DNA of 57,392 nt, from the NCBI GenBank assembly GCA_044223515.1, contig JBGALV010000018.1, positions 1-57,392 on the forward strand. The letters run 5' to 3'. Both the position numbers and the translations under genes were made by a program. Below, in pieces: positions 9,574 to 18,027 of the stretch; position 1 is the first letter of the stretch, and each line of letters starts with the position of its first letter. The notes beneath the pieces are model-generated. The model saw only the letters and a list, made by a program, of their open reading frames with translations, had not been told where the DNA came from and did no database searches. Origin of the DNA: SHVZ01 sp044223515. Lineage in GTDB: Bacteria; Pseudomonadota; Alphaproteobacteria; SHVZ01.

Positions 9574-11919
9574 TTACCGGTTCCCCGTCACCGGCAGCAC
9601 CGGCGGGACGTCGCGTCCCACCGGCTTGCCGTCGGGCAGGGTCGGTCCCTTCACCAGGCCGTCGAGCTTCAGCGGCGCCACCGTGAACGGCGTCGGGTCG
9701 ATGAAGCGCTCGACCGCGTTGGTCATCATCTTGGTCAGCAGGTTGTCGTAGTTGTCGACCGGCAGCGCGCCGACGAAGCACATCGAGCCGACCGACAGCA
9801 CGGCACCGCCCGCCGGGGTCTCGAAGAAGGTCAGGTCGGAGCGCATCAGGTCCTCTTCCGTGCCCGGCCAGAACTGGGTGATACGGTCCTCGTTCACCGG
9901 CCCGTATTCCGGATGGCCGATGACGTGACCTTCGGCGATCACCAGCGCGTTGCGCGGCGTGCCCATGCCGAAGTCGATGCGGTCGAGCTCGTGTCCGACG
10001 GCGCCGCCGCCCATATGGCCGCGCTCGCCGAACTGGATGCCCGAGGTCAGCTGGTTCTCGATGCCTTTCCTCAGGAAGGCGACGCGCGGGTCCATGATCC
10101 CCTGCGTCGTCTTGTAGGGATGGCCGTTGTAGGTTCCCTGCGCGGTGAAGCTGACGCCGACCAGCTTGTGCGAGGAGCGGCCGATGCGCCGCCACAGGCC
10201 CCCGTAGCTGCCGTCGAAGGCGTGGTAGCTCTCGCCGACCTCGGTCGCCCAGATGCGCACGCCGCTCTCGGCTCGGCGGACCTCCATCGCCCACGGCGCT
10301 TCCGGGTGGAACACGGCCTTCCAGTAGAAGCCGTTGCCGCCGAGATAGAAGAGGCGGCCGCCCTGGTCGAGGTAGTTCTTGAGCCCGTCCAGCGTCTGGT
10401 CGGTGTGGTACTCGGGATGCTGGCAGGTGATGACCAGCGAGTAGGGCTTCAGCAGGTCCACGCCCTCAGCGTGCAGGTCGTGGTCGGTGATGATGTCGTG
10501 CTCGAAGCCCTTCCGGGAGAGCCAGTCGACGATGTAGCTGTCGACGTTGAGCCAGTAGGTGCCCGAGCCGATGTCGCTGCTCTTGTCCAGCATGATGAAG
10601 TGGTTGAAGCGCTTGTCGACCATGGGCCTGGCCGAGATCGCATGCGTCACGCCGCTGCCGTCGGAGTGGTAGTTGTAGGGCGATAGACCGAGCTCGGGGT
10701 TCTCGTCCGGCTGCTGGGTCAGCGCACCCCAGGCCTCGGCGCGCGCGCGGTTCTGCTTGCCGAATCCCGGCCGCACGAAGTTGTTGTAGACGTGATAGGT
10801 GATCGTCGGCAGCAGGATCGCGATCTTCGCCTTCTTCTGGTGCGCGGCGGGTCGCACGAAGAACGGCACGTTGTCGATGCCGGCGGCGCTCTTCAGGTGC
10901 ACGCAGTACATGCCCGACGGCCAGTCGCGCGGGATCTCGATGTCGAAAGCCTTTTCCCAGCCGACATCGCCGATGTCGTCGTCGTGGAAATGGATGGCGC
11001 CCCACTCCTCGGGCAGGTGCGTCCAGCGATGCTCCTTGCCCGACCAGTTGGAGCCGGTCATAGCGCGATCCGGCATGTTCTCGACGCGGCCATCGAAGCC
11101 ATGCGGCCCGACGTCCTTGAGCACGAAGGTCGGGATGCCGATCGAGAAGTCCCAGCAGGCGATCAGGCGCGGCGGCTTGTTGGTCGGCGTCTTGCCCTTC
11201 TGCGCTGCGAGAGCTGCATCGGCGTCGGTGCCGGACCAGATCGTCGGCCGTTCGATCTTGCCGTTGTAGTGCGCCTCGGGCTTGGAGCCGGCAGCCTTTC
11301 CAGGAAGGGCTGCGAACAGCGCCGAGCCGGCGCCCAGCTTCGGCGCTGAGGGCAGCGCGACCGAGGCCTGGCCGTCGTCCTCGTAGCCCGGATGGGCCTC
11401 GCGCGGGCGCTGGCCGATCGTCAGCTTCTTCGTCGCCGGATCGAGCACCAGCCAGATGTCGTACCAGGCGCGCTCGAGCAGCTGCTTGCCGGCGGAGACG
11501 CTGGTCGTGCGGCCGCCTGTGGTCACCGAGGCGACGGCGCCGTCGCGGTCGATCTCGATCGCGATCACGCTGCCGTCGGCGCCGGTCCAGGCAAAGAGGC
11601 CCTGGCGGCTGCGTTTCGGCGTCGTCGGCCAGGCTGTGAGTGCGATCACCAGCCCGTTCGAGCCGGCGCTGAGATCGAGCGAGGCGACGCTGCCCCAGGA
11701 CCCGAGATGCGTGCCTTGTTCCTTGCCGGGATGCTGGCCGTCGGTCGGGTGCGACATCTTGATCTCGCGGTAGCCCGGCCCCTTCGGGTTCGGGTCGCCG
11801 CAGAGGATGCGCGCGATGCGGGTCTCGAACGGCGCGTCCTTGGCGCTGCCGACCCTCAGGCTGATCGTTTCACCCGGCTTGACGCTCCAGCGATCGACAT
11901 AGCCCAGCAACGGATGCAC
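9574..11919 (-). CDS. N,N-dimethylformamidase large-subunit-like amidohydrolase
   Basis: This 781-residue protein matches the large (beta) subunit of N,N-dimethylformamidase in length and layout. An N-terminal beta-rich part (LGYVDRWSVKPGETISLRVG) is followed by a LamG/concanavalin-like region at about residues 60-230 and a C-terminal glutamine-amidotransferase-like core with YHVYNNFVRPGFG, TCQHPEYHTDQTLDG and YLGGNGFYW. In the characterised enzyme a mononuclear iron is held partly by a His-x-Glu pair, and the HPE here is a candidate. No separate small-subunit gene is visible next to it. Such proteins are widespread beyond dimethylformamide users, so the amide substrate is uncertain. The ATG at 11919 has a GGAG ribosome binding site. 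Confidence 0.8.
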   Translation of the reverse strand: MHPLLGYVDRWSVKPGETISLRVGSAKDAPFETRIARILCGDPNPKGPGYREIKMSHPTDGQHPGKEQGTHLGSWGSVASLDLSAGSNGLVIALTAWPTTPKRSRQGLFAWTGADGSVIAIEIDRDGAVASVTTGGRTTSVSAGKQLLERAWYDIWLVLDPATKKLTIGQRPREAHPGYEDDGQASVALPSAPKLGAGSALFAALPGKAAGSKPEAHYNGKIERPTIWSGTDADAALAAQKGKTPTNKPPRLIACWDFSIGIPTFVLKDVGPHGFDGRVENMPDRAMTGSNWSGKEHRWTHLPEEWGAIHFHDDDIGDVGWEKAFDIEIPRDWPSGMYCVHLKSAAGIDNVPFFVRPAAHQKKAKIAILLPTITYHVYNNFVRPGFGKQNRARAEAWGALTQQPDENPELGLSPYNYHSDGSGVTHAISARPMVDKRFNHFIMLDKSSDIGSGTYWLNVDSYIVDWLSRKGFEHDIITDHDLHAEGVDLLKPYSLVITCQHPEYHTDQTLDGLKNYLDQGGRLFYLGGNGFYWKAVFHPEAPWAMEVRRAESGVRIWATEVGESYHAFDGSYGGLWRRIGRSSHKLVGVSFTAQGTYNGHPYKTTQGIMDPRVAFLRKGIENQLTSGIQFGERGHMGGGAVGHELDRIDFGMGTPRNALVIAEGHVIGHPEYGPVNEDRITQFWPGTEEDLMRSDLTFFETPAGGAVLSVGSMCFVGALPVDNYDNLLTKMMTNAVERFIDPTPFTVAPLKLDGLVKGPTLPDGKPVGRDVPPVLPVTGNR

Positions 11920-12004
11920 GGCGTTCTCCCGAGTTTCTAAGGAACCCCGATAGGAGAGGCGCCGGGCCTGAGAAAATCAAGACGACCCGACTGTGGAAGG
12001 AACG

Positions 12005-12717
12005 CTAGCGCTGGAGCGCCGCGACCACGTCGCCGGAGGTCCAGACCTGGCCGAAGACGCGGGCGAAGCCGGAGAGGGCGGCCCGGTGGTGGTCGGGGAA
12101 GAAAGTCGCCGACGCGTCCTCGGCGATGATCACGCTGAAGCCGCGGTCGGCGGCGTCCCGCGACGTGGTCTCGACGCACATGTCGGTCGCCATGCCGGCG
12201 ACGACCAGCGTCTCGATCCCCATGTTGCGCAGCATCCACTCGATACCGGTCGAGTTGAAGGCCGAAGAGGTGTTCTTGTCGATCACCATCTCGTTCGCCT
12301 CGGGTTTCAAGGTTTCGATGATGTCGTGCTCGAAGCTGCCCTTGCTCCAAGCGTCGGCGTGTTGGTCGAGGTGACGGACTCGGAGTCGCGGCGGCGGCGG
12401 CGGGCGATCAGGTCGCGGCCGTCCGGCATCAGCGGCCCGTGGCGGGTGAACATCACCTGCCGGCCGGCGCGGCGGAACGCGGTCAGCAGCTTCTTGGCGT
12501 TGGGGATTGCGGTCTCGGTCAGGCGCGGTACGTAGTACTTCGCGATCTCCGGATATCGGAGCGACAGCATCTGCGCCACGCCCGCATCCGGATTGCAGCC
12601 GTAGTTCTGCATGTCGATGATGACGAGCGCTGCCTTCTTCCAGTCGATCTCGAATGTCGGCCACGGCATGTGCCAGCCGGGCAGGGTATCGGGCGAGTCG
12701 ATCTTGGTGTCGGCCAT
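12005..12717 (-). pseudogene. Isochorismatase-family cysteine hydrolase, single-base frameshift
   Basis: Two reading frames together encode one complete isochorismatase-like hydrolase. The first frame starts with the ATG at 12717 (MADTKIDSPDTLPGWHMPW) and carries the catalytic aspartate in VIIDMQ (Asp35). The second frame carries the lysine in VIDKNTSSAFNSTGI and the nucleophilic cysteine in GMATDMCVETT. The break falls near 12349-12350. Inserting one base there would join TNTPTL to WSKGSFEHD and give about 237 residues, the normal length. As written the protein is truncated before its active site is complete. Family members hydrolyse amides such as N-carbamoylsarcosine, or isochorismate. Whether the deletion is real or a sequence error cannot be told here. 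Confidence 0.85.
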
Positions 12718-12782
12718 CGGTTCCTCCGTTCGGGGCATGCTAGGCTCACTTCCCGCCTTCGTCATAGCCCCGAGGTGTTTTC

Positions 12783-14222
12783 ATGGTCTCCGACCTGCTG
12801 GCGCTCGATGCGACCGATGCCGCGCGCCTGATCCGCCAGAAGAAGCTGTCGCCGGTCGAGTATGTGCGCGCCATCGTGGACGCGATCGAGCGGTCGCAGC
12901 CGGTGATCAACTCCTTCACGGTGGTCACGGCCGAGAAGGCGATCGAGCAGGCGAAGCTGGCCGAAGGGGCGGCGATGGCGGGCGCAGGCCTTGGGCCGCT
13001 GCATGGTGTGCCGTTCAGCATCAAGGATCTGGTCGACACCGCCGGGGTCGAGACCTTCTACGGCTCCGCCGTCTACAAGGGCCATGTGCCGACCAAGGAC
13101 GCGACCACGGTCCGGCGGCTCAAGGAGGCGGGCGGCGTGTTCGTGGGGAAGACGACGACGCCGGAGTACGGCCACAAGGGCCTGACCGACGGCCCGTCCT
13201 TCGGCATCACGCGCAATCCGTGGAACCTCGACTATTCGCCGGGTGGCTCCTCGGGCGGCGCCGGTGCACATGTCGCGGCCGGGCTTGGGCCGCTGGCGCT
13301 CGGCACCGACGGCGCCGGCTCGATCCGCCTGCCGGCCTCGGCCTCCGGCATCGTGGGATTGAAGCCCACCAGGGGAGCCGTGGCGCATGGCTATGCGCCG
13401 GACGTGATCGCCAGCATCTCCTATTCCGGCCCGATGACGCGGAGCGTCGCCGATGCGGCGCTCATGCTCGACGTGCTGGCGGGGCCGGAGCCGGACGATC
13501 CTTGGAGCCTCGGCGGCTCGCTCAAGGCGATCTCGGCCGGGCTCACCGGCAACCGGATCGCCGGGCTCAGGATCGGCTACATCCGCTGCATGGCGAACCC
13601 CGACGTCGATCGCGAGGTCGAGGCGGCGACCGAGGCGGCGCTCAAGACGCTCGGCGAGCTCGGCGCCGAAGTCGAACCCGTCACCGACAAGATCGACTGG
13701 ATCGAGGAGGACGGCCGCATCCTGATGCGGACCGGCATGTGGACCAAGAGCCGCAACGACCTCGACCGCTGGGGCAATCAGCTCGATCCGAGCTACCGCG
13801 ACTTCATGGAGGACGGCCGCAAGGTCTCGATGGAGCGGTTGCGCGAGGCCGAGAGCGCGCGCACGCGGCTCTACCAGGCGGTGCAGCGGCTGTTCGCCCG
13901 CTACGACGTGCTGGCCTCCCCGTCGCTCGTGGTCCCGGCGCTCAAGGTGAGCCACCACGCCTCCCGCGACCAGGTGATGGTCAACGGCAAGCCGCAGGGC
14001 TTCACCCGCACCGGCTTCAGCTCCTACCTCTATCCGTTCAACATGACCGGGCATCCGGCGATCTCGGTGCCGAACGGCTGGAGCAAGGAGGGGCTGCCGA
14101 TCGGTCTCCAGTTGATCGGCCGCTGGTGGCACGACCGCGATCTGCTGCGCCTCGCGGCGATGCTGGAGATCGCGCGTCCGTGGAGCCACCGCCGCCCGCC
14201 GCACTGGGGCGGGGTGAAGTAG
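12783..14222 (+). CDS. Amidase signature family hydrolase (copy 1)
   Basis: This 479-residue enzyme has the complete Ser-cisSer-Lys triad of amidase signature proteins: Lys81 in PFSIKDLVDTAG, Ser156 in SPGGSSGG and the nucleophile Ser180 in GTDGAGSIRLPAS. Length is normal and no signal peptide is seen, so it is cytoplasmic. It diverges from the broken isochorismatase-family gene, and its stop codon directly abuts that of the converging PfkB-type kinase gene. Substrates in the family range from simple amides to acylated amino acids and cannot be predicted from sequence. The neighbourhood of amide hydrolases supports a nitrogen-scavenging role by inference. Confidence 0.9.
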   Translation: MVSDLLALDATDAARLIRQKKLSPVEYVRAIVDAIERSQPVINSFTVVTAEKAIEQAKLAEGAAMAGAGLGPLHGVPFSIKDLVDTAGVETFYGSAVYKGHVPTKDATTVRRLKEAGGVFVGKTTTPEYGHKGLTDGPSFGITRNPWNLDYSPGGSSGGAGAHVAAGLGPLALGTDGAGSIRLPASASGIVGLKPTRGAVAHGYAPDVIASISYSGPMTRSVADAALMLDVLAGPEPDDPWSLGGSLKAISAGLTGNRIAGLRIGYIRCMANPDVDREVEAATEAALKTLGELGAEVEPVTDKIDWIEEDGRILMRTGMWTKSRNDLDRWGNQLDPSYRDFMEDGRKVSMERLREAESARTRLYQAVQRLFARYDVLASPSLVVPALKVSHHASRDQVMVNGKPQGFTRTGFSSYLYPFNMTGHPAISVPNGWSKEGLPIGLQLIGRWWHDRDLLRLAAMLEIARPWSHRRPPHWGGVK

Positions 14223-15044
14223 TCAGTCGATCGTCGCCGGCGCAGGGCGCGTTCCGAGCCAGCGCGAGGCGGCGAGGGACGCCTCCGCCGCAGCGATCGG
14301 GAGCGCTGCGCCGCTGGCGAGTTGCGCCACGAGATGTCCGGCGAACGTGTCGCCGGCGCCGACGGTGATCTGTCCGTCCGGCGCGGCTGGGCCCGAGGGG
14401 ACGATCGTCTCGGTGCTGGCGGTGAGGATCAGGAGCGGCGAGGGGCCGTCGGTGAGGACCAGCCCGCCGAGCGATCCGCCGGCCGCCTTTTGCGCGCGGG
14501 CCCACACCGTGCGCGGCGCGTCGCTCGTATCGGAGCGGGACACGACGACATGCGTTCCGGGATAGCGGCCGGTGCGATCGCGCAAAGGCAGCTGGACCAG
14601 CACCGGCGCGCCGGATCGCACGCAGGGCATCGCCGAGATCGCCGACCAGGCGTTGACATAGGCGCCGTCGAAGCCGGCGCCTTCGGGCAGGACCGGAAGC
14701 GGCCGATCGGCCTGGGTGCCGTCGAAGAACAGAGTCCGCTCGCCGTCCGGGTCGACGAGGATGTCGTAGGCGTGGGTCTTCGGCGACCGGCGGACGGCGC
14801 TGGTGTCGATGCCGAGCTTCTTCAGCCTCTCGACGATCGCGGTGCCGATCAGGTCCTCGCCGATCACGCTCGCGAGCGTGACGTCATGGCCGGCGGAGCG
14901 CAGCGCATTGGCCGCATACCAGCCGGCGCCGCCGATCCGGATGCTGGTACCCGCATGGGCATGACGGGCGCCGGGACGCAGCTTCTCGGCAAGCGTCCAG
15001 ATGCGGTCAGCGTTCACGCTGGCGACGACGAGGAAATGGGCCAT
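14223..15044 (-). CDS. PfkB-family carbohydrate kinase
   Basis: This 273-residue kinase has the two PfkB signatures: an N-terminal glycine pair segment (GGAGWYAANALRSAGHDV) that closes over the sugar, and the C-terminal ATP/anion-hole motif TVGAGDTFAG with the catalytic base Asp232. The ATG at 15044 gives MAHFLVVASVNADRIW, the normal first strand. It is the last gene of a leftward run (ggt, ppa, LysE-type exporter, kinase) with an 8-bp gap to the exporter gene. It could be a ribokinase or fructokinase; the substrate is not indicated. Confidence 0.87.
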   Translation of the reverse strand: MAHFLVVASVNADRIWTLAEKLRPGARHAHAGTSIRIGGAGWYAANALRSAGHDVTLASVIGEDLIGTAIVERLKKLGIDTSAVRRSPKTHAYDILVDPDGERTLFFDGTQADRPLPVLPEGAGFDGAYVNAWSAISAMPCVRSGAPVLVQLPLRDRTGRYPGTHVVVSRSDTSDAPRTVWARAQKAAGGSLGGLVLTDGPSPLLILTASTETIVPSGPAAPDGQITVGAGDTFAGHLVAQLASGAALPIAAAEASLAASRWLGTRPAPATID

Positions 15045-15052
15045 CGCCAGCC

Positions 15053-15667
15053 TTACGAGCGCGCCGCCACGGCGACCGCGGCGCCGGCCATGACACCACC
15101 GGTCACGCGGTTGACGGCCTTCATGGCGCGCGCACTGGCGAAGGCGCGCCGCGCACGGGCCGCGAGCACGACATAGCCCACCAGGATGGTGCCGTAGACG
15201 ATGACCTGTGTCGCGACCAGCAAGGCGTAGTCGCCGGCGGTGATCGCCTCGAGCGGGAGCAAGGTCGGCAGCAGCGCCAGGTAGAACAGCATCGTTTTCG
15301 GGTTGCCCAAGCCGACGGCGATGCCGCCGAGGAAGAGACGGAAGCCTTCTCCCTTCACTGCCGGGACGTCCGTCAGCGGCCCGGCCGGCGCGGTCCACAT
15401 CTTCCAGCCGAGATAGAGAAGGTAGCCAGCGCCCAGATACTTGATCGCAAGGAACAGCAGATGGAAGGTTTCGGCCAGCACCGCCAGGCCCAGCACCGCG
15501 CCGGTCAGCCACAGGATGTCGCTGAGCAGAAGCCCCAGGCAGAAGCTCGGCGCGCCGGCGACGCCGCGGCCGAGCACGCGCGCGATCAGCGCCGCGATCG
15601 TCGGTCCAGGCGAGGCGCAGGCGACGAAAAGGACGGCGGCAAAGGCGAGAAGGGCCTCCAGGCTCAT
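15053..15667 (-). CDS. LysE/RhtB-family amino-acid exporter
   Basis: This 204-residue integral membrane protein has about six helices and the LysE/RhtB N-terminal motif (ACASPGPTIAALIARVLGRG), where the SPGP turn is characteristic. Family members export amino acids or related metabolites out of the cytoplasm. It lies 4 bp after ppa and 8 bp before the kinase gene. Next to gamma-glutamyltransferase it may remove excess amino acids released from gamma-glutamyl compounds, which is inference only. Confidence 0.85.
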   Translation of the reverse strand: MSLEALLAFAAVLFVACASPGPTIAALIARVLGRGVAGAPSFCLGLLLSDILWLTGAVLGLAVLAETFHLLFLAIKYLGAGYLLYLGWKMWTAPAGPLTDVPAVKGEGFRLFLGGIAVGLGNPKTMLFYLALLPTLLPLEAITAGDYALLVATQVIVYGTILVGYVVLAARARRAFASARAMKAVNRVTGGVMAGAAVAVAARS

Positions 15668-15671
15668 CCGG

Positions 15672-16202
15672 TCATCCCTTCTTCGCGCGGGCGATCGCGT
15701 CCATCACCAGTTGCTCGGCTTCGTCGACGTCGGCCCATTTCACGACCTTCGCCCATTTGCCTTTCTCGAGATCCTTGTAGTGCTCGAAGAAGTGCGAGAT
15801 CTGCTCGCAGAGGATCGCGGGCAGGTCCTTGTAGCTGCGGATGCCGGTGTAGAACGGGTGCAGCGCATCGACCGGCACGGCGAGGATCTTCTCGTCCATG
15901 CCGGCATTGTCCTCCATCACCAGCGCACCCACGGGCCGGCAGCGGATGATGGCGCCGGGAACGACTGGCACCTGGCCGACGACGATCACGTCGCAGGGGT
16001 CGCCGTCGCCCGACAGCGTGTGCGGGATGAAGCCGTAGTTCCCGGGATAGAACATCGCCGTGTGCAGGAAGCGGTCGACGAACAGGGCGCCCGAAGCCTT
16101 GTCGATCTCGTACTTCACCGGCACGCCGCCGAGCGGGATCTCGATCAGGACGTTGAGATCCTTCGGCGGGTTCGCCCCGATCGATATCTTCGAGAGATCC
16201 AT
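15672..16202 (-). CDS. ppa: Inorganic pyrophosphatase (family I)
   Basis: This 176-residue soluble enzyme hydrolyses pyrophosphate to two phosphates and so pulls biosynthetic reactions forward. The signature DGDPCDVIVV contains the metal-binding aspartates, and the N-terminal EIPLGGVPVKYEIDKASGAL and FYPGNYGFIPHT segments are standard for bacterial family I enzymes. Length is normal. It lies 21 bp downstream of ggt on the same strand and just ahead of the exporter gene. Its normal role is housekeeping, so the company of ggt and lysE is probably incidental. Confidence 0.95.
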   Translation of the reverse strand: MDLSKISIGANPPKDLNVLIEIPLGGVPVKYEIDKASGALFVDRFLHTAMFYPGNYGFIPHTLSGDGDPCDVIVVGQVPVVPGAIIRCRPVGALVMEDNAGMDEKILAVPVDALHPFYTGIRSYKDLPAILCEQISHFFEHYKDLEKGKWAKVVKWADVDEAEQLVMDAIARAKKG

Positions 16203-16223
16203 GCGGCCCCGGTACGTCCTTCT

Positions 16224-17849
16224 TTAGTAGGCGAGCGCCCAGCCGTCGCGGCGTGGGTCGGACCCGGCCATGCGTACGCCGTTGGGCAGGATGCGGATCG
16301 CCTCGACGCTGCACGGGCCTTCGAGATCGCCGACGACCTTGACGTTGTGGCCCTTCTGGCGGAGCGCCTCGACCGTCTCCTTCTTGAAGCGGCCTTCGAG
16401 GGTCACCGAGTCCTCGCCGGTATGCGGGTAGTTGGCGGCCTGGCCCGGCTGCATGCAGGTCCAGCGCGGCATCTCCAGCGCCTGCTGCGGGTCGTAGCCA
16501 TGCTCGATCATCGCGACCAGCACCTGGAAATTGACCTGCACCTGGTTGTCGGCACCGGGCGTGCCGAAGGTGAGCCAGGGCTTGCCGTCCTTCATCACCA
16601 ACGGCGCGTTCATCGTGTGGCGGACGCGCTTGCCGGGCTTCAGCTGGTTGGCGTGCCCGTCTTCCAGGTGCCAGTAGGCCATGCGGTTGTTGAGCAGGAT
16701 GCCGGTGTCGCCGCAGGTGACGCCCGACCCGAAGCCGGAGTTGATCGACTGGATCGCCGAGACCGTGTTCCCCTCGGCGTCGACCACGCAGTAGTAGGTC
16801 GTGTCGCCGCCGGCCGCGGCCGAGAACGGCACGTGCGGCGCCGCACGGTTCCTGTCGATCGCCGCCGCGCATTCGTCGGCGTAGGTATCCGACAGAAGCT
16901 TATCGAGCGGCACGTTGCCGTGGCGCGGATCGGTGCCGTAGCGCTCGCGGTCGAGGAAGGCGCGCTTGCGGCATTCGAGCAGGATGTGGATCAGCTCGGG
17001 CGATCCCGGCTTCAGGCTCTTGAGGTCGAAGCGCTCGGCGATCTTGAGCTCCTGCAGCATGACGAAGCCGGTCGAGTTCGGCGGCGTCTGGCGCACCTCA
17101 TATCCCCGATACTTGATCGAGATCGGCGCCACGCGCTCGGCCTGGCAGCCGGCGAGGTCGCGCTCGGTCAGCAGCACACCCTGGGCCTGGCAGGCGGCGG
17201 CGATCCGCTTGGCGAGCTTGCCGCGGTAGAAGCCCTCGGCGCCGTCGGCGGCGATCTCCTCCAGCGTGCGGGCGAGGTCTTCCTGCACGATCAGGCTGCC
17301 GACCTCGGGGCCGCCGCCGGTCTTCGCATCGAGGAACACCTTCCGGCTGCGCGGATCGACGCCGAGGATGCCCTTGGCCTCGCCGGCGAAGTGCGAATAG
17401 CCGTGGGTCGCGGCGAAGCCGTTCCGGGCATAGTCGATCGCGGTGTCGAACAGTTTCGACCAGGGAAGCTTGCCGTGCGCCTTGTGCATGGCGGCGACGC
17501 CGGCGACGGTGCCCGGGATCGAGGTCGAGAGCGGGCCCGAGACCGGGATCCCGCCTTCCTTGCGGTAGCGTTCCACCGTGGCGCCCTCGGGCGCGGCGCC
17601 GGTGCCGTTGTAGCAGATGCCTTCGCCCGTTCCGGCGAGGGCGATCTGGTAGAATCCGTCGCCACCGATGCCCGACATCATCGGCTCGACGACGCCGAGC
17701 GCGAAGGAGATCGCGACCGTCGCGTCGACCGCGTTACCGCCGGCACGGAGCACGTCGAAGCCGGCCTGGGTCGCCAGCGGGTGGTTGGTCGCGACGGCGC
17801 CGCGGCGGCCCATGATCAGCGGGCGGTGGCTGCGAGGATCGGGAAGCAT
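16224..17849 (-). CDS. ggt: Gamma-glutamyltransferase
   Basis: This 541-residue enzyme would cleave or transfer gamma-glutamyl groups of glutathione and related compounds. The N-terminal GAVATNHPLATQAGFDVLRAG motif and the autoprocessing site GGDTTYYCVVD are clear; Thr350 should become the N-terminal nucleophile of the small subunit. SIQSINSGFGSG (oxyanion region) follows in the expected place. The protein starts MLPDPRSHRP with no export signal, so this form is probably cytoplasmic, unlike the periplasmic E. coli enzyme. It is the first gene of a leftward run and diverges from the M81 gene at 18028. Confidence 0.92.
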   Translation of the reverse strand: MLPDPRSHRPLIMGRRGAVATNHPLATQAGFDVLRAGGNAVDATVAISFALGVVEPMMSGIGGDGFYQIALAGTGEGICYNGTGAAPEGATVERYRKEGGIPVSGPLSTSIPGTVAGVAAMHKAHGKLPWSKLFDTAIDYARNGFAATHGYSHFAGEAKGILGVDPRSRKVFLDAKTGGGPEVGSLIVQEDLARTLEEIAADGAEGFYRGKLAKRIAAACQAQGVLLTERDLAGCQAERVAPISIKYRGYEVRQTPPNSTGFVMLQELKIAERFDLKSLKPGSPELIHILLECRKRAFLDRERYGTDPRHGNVPLDKLLSDTYADECAAAIDRNRAAPHVPFSAAAGGDTTYYCVVDAEGNTVSAIQSINSGFGSGVTCGDTGILLNNRMAYWHLEDGHANQLKPGKRVRHTMNAPLVMKDGKPWLTFGTPGADNQVQVNFQVLVAMIEHGYDPQQALEMPRWTCMQPGQAANYPHTGEDSVTLEGRFKKETVEALRQKGHNVKVVGDLEGPCSVEAIRILPNGVRMAGSDPRRDGWALAY

Positions 17850-18027
17850 GGCGGCCTCATATTTGGGCAGGCGGGAGAGAAAGCCATCCTAGCGCCGCCG
17901 GACCCCTGAGTCCGAGCGTAAAGACGCATTTAGTCACAACTCAGCGGGGAAGCTTCGCGTGGGGCTGCTTGTCCTTGCCCCGTCCGCCGGCCTCTGCCTA
18001 GGCTTTTGCGCGAAATAGGGAGAGGCC

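Noticed and set aside
15441..17909. Long plus-strand open frame (about 820 codons) opposite ggt and ppa
   Set aside because: Both ggt and ppa on the minus strand have complete catalytic motifs; the opposite frame has none.
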